64,000 nt of DNA from Arthrinium phaeospermum (taxonomy: Eukaryota; Ascomycota; Sordariomycetes; Amphisphaeriales; Apiosporaceae). Positions 57,350 to 64,000 of the stretch are shown here, piece by piece. Where the stretch lies: assembly GCA_006503535.1 (NCBI GenBank), contig QYRS01000011.1, positions 806,001 through 870,000 on the forward strand. Direction: 5' to 3'. The number at the start of each line of letters is the position of its first letter. The first letter of the stretch is position 1. The translations under genes were made by a program, and so were the position numbers. The notes beneath the pieces are model-generated. The model had not been told where the DNA came from, did not search any database, and saw only the letters and a program-made list of their open reading frames with translations.

Positions 57350-58879
57350 CTACTGAGCCAGCAAGTCACTACCCTTATTAATCTGCACCTTCTTATCCTC
57401 GCCACCACTGACGATGCCCCATTGCTTGTCCCAAGCCACGCCGAATACCTTGCATCCCGCGCCGGGGATATCGCTCTTCTTCTTCTGGCCCTTCTGGCTC
57501 TCCCTCTCGATGATGTACACCGCCTCGCTGACACTTCCACCTCCTTCCGCCTTTGAGCCGGTGCGGACGCTCCGGAGATCCCATATGCGACAGGTACCGT
57601 CGTGTGAGCCCGATACCAGCGAGTAGCTGTCCATGGGCGACGCGGAGAGAGAAGTCACGAAATTCCGATGTCCACGCAACGTCATCACAGACGTCGTGGT
57701 GGCAGAGGCGCGGGGATCGATCAGGGTAATGTGCCTAGCTGATGTGCCTGCCGCGAGTAAGGGGGTGCTGATGCCCTGGACAGAGCATAAGGACAATAAG
57801 GGGTGTGCTGTTGTCACGGTGTTGATAACCTTGGAGGTAGTCAAGTCAATCGTGCGGATAGTATGGTCTTGACCTGCCGAGTAGGCTGCTGTAGAGTCTT
57901 CGGGGTGGAATACCACCGCGGACGCAGGGCCGGTGTGTACATTCATCATCGACAATGCACCCTTTTGGGCGCCAGTAGGGACAGACACCTTGCGCTTCTT
58001 GGCAGGGTTTGCTTGCAGCAAGGCGCTTTCGGGGGCATCGGGGGCAGCAGATGCCGAAGTAGTCCAGAAACCAATCTCACCAGCATTCGAAGCTGTAAGG
58101 ATGCGACTCGAGGGAGTATGGACGTCCATGGACTCGATACCTCCCTTGTGGCCAAGCAGCTCAAGTGTCGGCTTGAGGTCGCCGGAAAGTTGATCAGCTC
58201 CCTCCTTGTACTTCCAGACGCGGACCGTCTGATCCATACCGGCAGAGGCGATTCGAGTGGCATCGAGGAATTTCGCTGACTTGATGGCTGGGACGTAGTC
58301 GGTCGAGGGAAACGACTTGGATGACATAGACGGTGAAGTGGCAATCACTTGCCCAGACATGTTCCAAATCCTGAGCAGGCCATCGAATGAAGCGGACACA
58401 ATACGGTCCTGGCCTTGGAGGAGAGAGTTGCCAGCCCATAATCCGGCGCGAGAAGTAGATGAGAGCACGTCAACGTCGGCTACCCAGTCGTCGTGTTCAA
58501 AGCTGGCCTGGTATATCGGGGGAACCAAACTGCGCACATACTGCAGCGTCACCGTTGTTTCGAAAGACAGACCATTGTCCCGGAGGTAGTCTTCAAGCGA
58601 CGTCCGCAGGAAGGTGCCATTGATCAGGAAGTCGAGCGGGATGGGGGAGTCGGTGTTGAGCATGGCATCGGAGTTGACGACTCGGGACAGGCCATATCGC
58701 TTGATATCTGCATATACAGTTAGCGATCAGGAAAGTCTGAATATGATGACCAGGGCGTAAATACCTCCAGGTACGAGCAATTGGCTCTTGTCCTCTGGCA
58801 GCTGGAGATCGGGCAGTGTCGTCGTGAAGTTGACCCTAATTTGCTGGCCTTCGCCACCTGCACCCGTAGATGAAACCAT
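57350..58879 (-). CDS. YTM1: Ribosome biogenesis protein Ytm1 (WDR12 family)
   Basis: Ytm1 forms the Nop7-Erb1-Ytm1 complex needed for 60S subunit maturation and is removed by the Rea1 ATPase. Two exons on the minus strand, 58765-58879 and 57350-58707, give 490 residues. The NLE domain at the N-terminus (IRVNFTTTLPDLQLPEDK, DIKRYGLSRVVN) contains the acidic residue that contacts Rea1. Seven WD40 repeats follow (ASFDGLLRIWNMSG, GMDQTVRVWKYKEG, AGQDHTIRTIDLTT, GSHDGTCRIWDLRS, GGEDKKVQIN). The insert with NPAKKRKVS between repeats may be a nuclear signal. It is convergent with the MFS gene and divergent from POL31. Confidence 0.95.
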
Positions 58880-59361
58880 TTTTCAGACAAAAACGACCTA
58901 TGCAGGTCCGACCTAGAGTTCTTCCGTGATTTCCGGGGTGTGGTGGCAGGAGATATCAATCTTGAGAAAGTCAATCGTTTTGCGCCTATACGAGGACCTC
59001 TTGAACTTATGCCTCCAGCAGCCGAGCCTTCAAAAAAGTTCTTATCGTAGGCGCATTTTCAAAAAATTTGGATAAGGAATGCCCACCTAACAATCTTTTA
59101 GCTTCTGGGCTCTGGCCGATCCGCTACAGGGACCCCCCGCGCTAGAATTTAGGGGGGGGCGCCCAACGTGGCTGGCCAAAGGTAGCCGCAGCGTCTTAGC
59201 CACACCCGCCCCGGTTGCGGGCCAGCCAATTTACGCCAAAAACTCCCCAAGTCGCGTCCCCGACTGATTGACGCGTTTCCTAGCATTAAGTACATAACCT
59301 CTTACTGGAGCCCCAGCCTAGAGTAGACCATCCGATCAATCGGTCACCAAATCTGCTCATC
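58880..59361. promoter_or_regulatory. Divergent promoter of YTM1 and POL31
   Basis: This 482-bp region holds an A-rich/T-rich element AAAAAATTT at 59061-59069, resembling the RRPE element of yeast ribosome-biogenesis promoters and 180-190 bp upstream of YTM1. It also has a CCAAT box at 59226-59230 and the MluI box listed separately. A G-run followed by GC-rich sequence lies at about 59150-59165. Confidence 0.5.
59271..59276. promoter_or_regulatory. MluI cell-cycle box (MCB, ACGCGT) upstream of POL31
   Basis: The palindromic hexamer ACGCGT lies 86-91 bp before the POL31 ATG. In yeasts MBF binds this element to drive DNA-replication genes at G1/S, and POL31-type genes are known targets. A single copy is present; function here is inferred. 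Confidence 0.55.
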
Positions 59362-61128
59362 ATGGCTGATCTCGACAACATCCCGGGAAGCCTTTTGCGC
59401 GCACCCTCGTAAGCTTATCCGTACTCTATTCCGGTTTTAGCATCAAAACGGACTGCACGTCAATGATGAGCGCAAACACAGGCTGACTTCAAAATAGGGG
59501 CAAGCAACAAGATGGCCAGCTCACGAGGGTTTCTTCAACATATAAACCTCTGCAGACGTTTCGTCTCGCTAAGGAGAAGTCATATCAGCAGCAATTTGCT
59601 GATATGTACTTTCTGCGGCTCACCAAAATCAAACCTGCTGTAGATGAAGTAGCACTTTCGGCCTGGGACGGCACCATTGTTGCCGATGAGCCGGTCAAGC
59701 GCGTGGAGCGAGTCTTGGATATTCGCCAGGGCGAGCTATGCTGGGTAACAGGCACTGTGTATATGGATATGCCCCTGAAGCCCAACATTCTGGAGGATGT
59801 GTCCAAAGACGTAAGTCACATGACTCTTCTGCAATAACTCGCTTGGGACCAGGACCTGGCAATTGCTGACTGTTGATGCAGCGATGGATATCTGCTCCGA
59901 TCACGCAGGAAAAGTACTGGTCGGAAGAGGACGCAGTCACGCTGGAAGACGAATCGGGTCGGATACGTCTTGTGGGTGACGTGCTGAAATCGCATCTCTT
60001 AGTAACTGGCTGTATTATATCAGTCATGGGATCTGAGAACGTAAATGGAGAGCTGGAGGTGGTCGACTTCAAACTACCCGACTTGGCACCCCAGCCGGAG
60101 CGCTGGGCTCTTTCCGACCCGCCCTCAGCCAGCGACAGCAAGTCCAAGGCCAAGACCAAGGCCAAGAAACCCAAGGACGAAGACGAAGAGATGACCGATT
60201 CAGCCACGCGTGGCAGCGGCGGCAAGATCGCCATCGTATCCGGGCTAGCCTTCTCTGGCAGCGACGCCTCCCACTCTGTCGAACTTACGCTCCTACTGGA
60301 GTACCTGCTAGGCGAGGCACTGGACCCGTCTGCGCAGCAAGAGCTATCGCAGATTAGCCGGCTCATCATCGCAGGCAACTCGATTTCGCTCGAGGAGCGC
60401 AAAGTGCCCCTTGACGAATCCCAGGCCAAGAAACCCGCCAACAAGAAGTACGGCTATGACGCCAGCTCGTACAACGCCGTGCCCTCGCAGCTCTTCGACG
60501 AGTTCCTCGCTACGCTCCTACCCACAATCCCCGTGACGCTGCTCCCGGGTGCTCAAGATCCGGCCACGGCCTCGTACCCGCAGCAACCCATCCACGCGGC
60601 CATGTTCCCGAACTCGCGCCCGTTCTCGGCACCGCCGGCATCTGCCGACGAGGGCTGGCTCGACACGGTGACGAACCCGTGGGAGGGCGAGGTGGAAGGT
60701 TGGCGCGTGTTGGGAACAGGCGGCCAGAACATCGACGACATCTTCAAGTATGTCGACAGCGAGGACCGTCTTGGCATGATGGAGGCGACGTGTCGGTGGC
60801 GGTGCATGGCCCCGACTGCACCCGATACCTTATGTAAGTGAACAAGCCCCTATTTCGATTTATGGTCCCTTTGTCAGCGGATGGATATATGCTAACAGCA
60901 AGAAAAGGGAGCTACCCGTTCCAAGACGACGATCCGTTTGTCATGAAGACATGCCCGCATCTCTACTTTGTGGGTAACCAACCCGAGTTTGGCACCAAAC
61001 TTATCAAAGGGGGTGATGGACAGACAGTGCGGCTCATCGCAGTGCCCTCGTTTACAGCTACGCAGGAGATTGTTCTAGTGGACTCGGAAACGTTAGAGGT
61101 TAGCAAGGTGAAACTGAATGTGGCTTAA
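59362..61128 (+). CDS. POL31: DNA polymerase delta subunit 2 (B-subunit)
   Basis: This is the small essential subunit that links the delta catalytic subunit to Pol32. The four exons are 59362-59408, 59498-59810, 59882-60833 and 60908-61128, giving 510 residues. The N-terminal YKPLQTFRLAKEKSYQQQFADMYFLRL block is typical. The OB-fold follows (GELCWVTGTVYMDMPLKPNI; DESGRIRLVGD). The inactivated calcineurin-like phosphodiesterase fold has KIAIVSGLAFSG, PVTLLPGAQDPA and GTGGQNIDDIFKY, with the C-terminal APDTLWSYPF completed across the last intron, then CPHLYFVGNQPEFGT. A Lys-rich acidic insert (KSKAKTKAKKPKDEDEE) separates the two domains. Exon 2 begins SGKQQDGQLTRVSS and uses a TAG acceptor after a CTGAC branch site. 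Confidence 0.95.
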
Positions 61129-61710
61129 TGATGCCCCCACGTACGGGCAAAACGTGTTTACTTGGGAGAGCCATTTACGAGCATAGCAAGCCATGAAAGG
61201 CCATGGAGCATATCTATCACGCGACGAACGCAAATGATACCACGATTCGTTAAGCAAGGAAACGCATGCATTTGGGGGAAACGTGATTGATCTGTTACGG
61301 AGTAGAAAGTATTAAGGGAATAACTGAAAGAACCGCAATATGAGTTTGGGGGGCAACTAAAGCCCAACTGAAGGCGATGGCACCGTAGGACAGAGCCTGC
61401 TACTCGCCACGATATGGCATGTACGGGTTGTTCTGGTCGAGAACACCGTGTAGCATATCTTTCGAGCCATAGATATGGACTCAGTAGATGATGGGTGATC
61501 GTCAGAAAGTACAATGTGATCGAACATGTAGATGATGTAGAAATTCAGACGCATAGGAATCGTACCTGCTCGCTGCAGGTAAAGATGGTACGGAGGCGTA
61601 GGCAACGAATTTACGAGGGGGGTAAAAGAGGATGAAGGGGGCCGTGTTGTCGTAGTCTTGTCTTCGTGGGCTTGAGGCCGATCTCGCCTAGACATCTTGC
61701 CAATTTTCGA
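61129..61710. other. Convergent gap between POL31 and the F-box-like gene
   Basis: These 582 bp should hold both 3' UTRs; no gene is seen. Confidence 0.5.
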
Positions 61711-63345
61711 TCAAACATGGTCTTGGTACTCGGCGTCATATGGGTCGGAGATATGATCATCATCATCGTCGTCATCAGACGAGACCTCAGATAGAACAGG
61801 TGCGTAGTAGCCTCGTGCATCCGCGTCAATATCTGCCTCGCTACTGCTGCTAGATGACGTGCCAGAGTTTCGGGATATGACTTTTGCAAGGGTATGTGCT
61901 GCCGGAGCGCGAGCATAACGCTGTGGTCGGCTGGGTCCCGGGAAAACCAGCTCCTCTTGAAGGGTCGGTCGCTTCTTGGTCTTGGACTCTCTATACTTGG
62001 TCGGAATGAACTCCAGCTCCGGCGCTTGGTAAACGGGCGGGATGTATCGCTCGAACGGGTTGCCCGGAATGAGGTCCCAATCTGGATCAAGTACCATACA
62101 CGAGATCCAAAAACCGACAAGCCCAAATTTAGCCCGTGACTTGACGAACCTCTCCCTCCGATTGGTAATGGCAACTACGTCATTAGCCCAGGGATCCTCG
62201 TCGCCAGCATCCACGCTTTGCTGGACCAAGTGAGGTCGACGATCGATGACGGCTCTGAAGTAAATATCTTCGATTCTGGGAAATGAAAGAATGGTTGTAC
62301 GATTGTGGCGGGTTCCGGGAGTTATCTTGCTGGTCTTCCCAATGATATCAATGAACTGGCAGTTGAGGCGCGCGAGTATCTGGTAGACGCGAGAGTCTCT
62401 CTTGAAGAAGTCCTTACTGGGCATGTCTCTCATACCTTCTGATTGCGTGGTAGCCATGCCCAGCTCACCGCGGCACTGTAGAGGGACTTCGAGAACGACA
62501 CGGTTCAGCCGGGCGGGGTGATGTAAGCCGTTGCCGGCGATGAACTTCTGGAGTGCTCTGGCCACGCCTTCACGTATCTCAGCACTGTGCATGCGGTTTC
62601 CTTCGATGGAGACTTCAATGTTACGGATTAGATGGCCATGCTTGTCAATGGGGATGGAAAATCCCGACTCGTGAAAGACTTTCTGGATGACGGCGTTGGT
62701 ATCACGGTGAGATCGGGGCGGGTCGCGGATCTTGTAGTGGAAGATGTTGCCGCCATACAGGGCGGGCAAGCCCTCTTTGTAGAAGCCGCGGCAGGCGCGC
62801 AGCAGCTCTACCGGGAGGTTGGGCCGGTCGCGGATGTAGACCAGAGACCAGCCTTTGAGGACATTGATGGGCTTCCAGTGAGTCAGGAGAAGCTTGAAGA
62901 TCTCGGACCGGATCTCAAAAGGCAGTCGGCCAAACGTGCCCATGGCCTCTACATCATGGTGAAGACTTCGGTCTGACGACTGCTGGTCGTTGAAGGCGGA
63001 CAAGGCAAGCAATGATTCGTAGGCGGGCTTCTCGAGCCCGTCGTCTTCACCGTCGTCCCAGGGCGTTCCGAACAGCGAGTCCGTGTTTCGCCGCTTGCAG
63101 ACCCGGTCGTCGTAGGCGTTGGTGAGGCGTCGCTTGCCAGGATAGTTGGCATTGGCCAGGGCCTGGGCGCGGTGGAGGACAGAAGGAGCCTGCTCGAGCT
63201 CTTCTGGGCCGGCAGGTTCGATTTGGGCGGCTCTCATGATTCGGCGATGACGTTCCTGTTCTCGGTGGGAGGAGCGCTCCAGGGCGAGACCTCTGGTCAC
63301 GGCTCCGCCGCGACGTCTCGCAGTACGCGCGCGTGCATTAGGCAT
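61711..63345 (-). CDS. F-box-like domain protein of unknown target
   Basis: This is a single-exon protein of 544 residues starting at ATG 63345 (MPNARARTARRRGGAVTRGL). The N-terminal 130 residues are basic and disordered. Then comes a segment like the fungal F-box/2EXR entry motif (FGRLPFEIRSEIFKLLLTHW), followed by the usual companion block (LPVELLRACRGFYKEGLPAL, then YGGNIFHYKIRD). The middle part has alternating hydrophobic strands as in this fungal family. The C-terminus is serine-rich and ends in a long aspartate run (SSDDDDDDDHISD). If it is an F-box protein it would hand substrates to an SCF ubiquitin ligase; the target is unknown. Convergent with POL31. Confidence 0.75.
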   Translation of the reverse strand: MPNARARTARRRGGAVTRGLALERSSHREQERHRRIMRAAQIEPAGPEELEQAPSVLHRAQALANANYPGKRRLTNAYDDRVCKRRNTDSLFGTPWDDGEDDGLEKPAYESLLALSAFNDQQSSDRSLHHDVEAMGTFGRLPFEIRSEIFKLLLTHWKPINVLKGWSLVYIRDRPNLPVELLRACRGFYKEGLPALYGGNIFHYKIRDPPRSHRDTNAVIQKVFHESGFSIPIDKHGHLIRNIEVSIEGNRMHSAEIREGVARALQKFIAGNGLHHPARLNRVVLEVPLQCRGELGMATTQSEGMRDMPSKDFFKRDSRVYQILARLNCQFIDIIGKTSKITPGTRHNRTTILSFPRIEDIYFRAVIDRRPHLVQQSVDAGDEDPWANDVVAITNRRERFVKSRAKFGLVGFWISCMVLDPDWDLIPGNPFERYIPPVYQAPELEFIPTKYRESKTKKRPTLQEELVFPGPSRPQRYARAPAAHTLAKVISRNSGTSSSSSSEADIDADARGYYAPVLSEVSSDDDDDDDHISDPYDAEYQDHV

Positions 63346-64000
63346 GTTGACTGATGGGCCGGATTGAAGTGTGGTGGACAGACGGGTGTAAGTGAAGGTA
63401 GCAGAAGAAGTTGCGACCTAAAGCGGAAACAGTATGTTGTCTTGGAAGAGCCTGATCATAGCAGTTCCTGCAAATATCATTAGTATGATCATATGCCATG
63501 TACATGGTAACTGCATGAGACTGTGAAGGGCGGGAAATTGTAGGACAGAGTTGTGAAGGAATAATGATTACCTGCTAATGTCTTGTTCTTGTAAGTGAGT
63601 GGACTTCCTTTCGAGGAAGAAGGTTTGGTGAAATGTTGAAAGGGCTGGAATGGGAACGCGCTCTTTCCCTGGGCAGGGCTTACATGTTGTGGCGACGGAT
63701 CAACGCCGAGTACCTACCTTTTCTCGCGAAGTGGTAGAGAAACTTCTCATCTGGCAAATTTGCTTGGTGATTCTTTTTTACACACTGATGCAGGGCAACA
63801 TGGACACGGAGAAGGTCTGAGTTCCACCTGGGTTGGGGAGTGTTGTGCTTGGTCTGGAGTGGAAGAAGGAAAGAGGTGGTAAGGACCTACTCGGAACTCC
63901 CAAGTTGCATATGCAACTCTGGCGTTGACATATAGAGGTCGGGGATATTGAATTCATCGAAACGTTCCTGCCCTTTTGTAACTTCACTTATTTCTCTTGA
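63346..64000. other. Upstream region of the F-box-like gene to the right edge
   Basis: This contains the promoter of the gene ending at 63345. Open frames up to the edge are short and not protein-like; a gene beginning outside the window cannot be excluded. Confidence 0.45.

Noticed and set aside
1..64000. tRNA, rRNA or CRISPR features
   Set aside because: No cloverleaf with a proper T-loop and acceptor stem was found by eye, no rRNA core sequence, and no regularly spaced repeats; a eukaryotic window is not expected to hold CRISPR arrays.
1..64000. Transposon remnants
   Set aside because: No transposase, integrase or reverse-transcriptase motif appears in any frame and no long terminal or inverted repeats were noticed.

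Overview
The window is nuclear DNA of a filamentous ascomycete (Pezizomycotina, most likely Sordariomycetes). Genes are single transcription units on both strands. Introns are short (about 47-120 nt, GT-AG, with CTAAC/CTGAC-type branch sites just before the acceptor). The gene set is typical of this group: SET9 with long disordered tails, a GID7/WDR26 homologue, a CYP52-like P450 and an esterase-NACHT-WD40 NLR. I placed every exon by hand from splice signals and reading-frame continuity. No tRNA, rRNA, transposon, CRISPR array or operon was found.

Layout. 0.7-5 kb: mitochondrial ribosomal protein uL14m and, divergently, the H4K20 methyltransferase SET9. 5.9-9.5 kb: four consecutive plus-strand genes for small proteins of one shape (short N-terminus, one membrane helix, charged or helical tail), none of which I recognise. 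9.5-13.6 kb: an alkaline ceramidase and a fatty-acid-hydroxylase-type P450, both minus strand. 13.6-16.8 kb: a gene-poor stretch. 16.8-29.8 kb: housekeeping genes GID7, VPS1, alpha-methylacyl-CoA racemase (peroxisomal, ends SKL), YIH1/IMPACT, PPT1 (PP5), POP8 and SPT4. 30-42 kb: a large disordered protein of unknown function, then two vacuolar-type transporters (AVT3-like amino-acid exporter and VHC1-like cation-chloride cotransporter) diverging from a 2-kb intergenic region. 42.9-48.9 kb: RPB11, LSM5, a WRN-type 3'-5' exonuclease and a fructosamine-kinase-like protein. 49.5-57.2 kb: an accessory-looking pair, a 1588-residue NLR and an MFS exporter. 57.3-63.3 kb: YTM1, POL31 (DNA polymerase delta subunit 2, with a MluI cell-cycle box upstream) and an F-box-like protein.

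How the genes relate. Most of the window is conserved cell machinery: transcription (RPB11, SPT4), RNA processing (LSM5, POP8), ribosome assembly (YTM1, uL14m), replication (POL31), vacuole and endosome (VPS1, AVT3, VHC1) and signalling (PPT1, YIH1). The candidates for something undescribed are the run of four small membrane genes, three of which share an intron at the same place in the protein plan and in the same phase, and the NLR, where two competing splice acceptors would give either the full receptor or an esterase-only protein.
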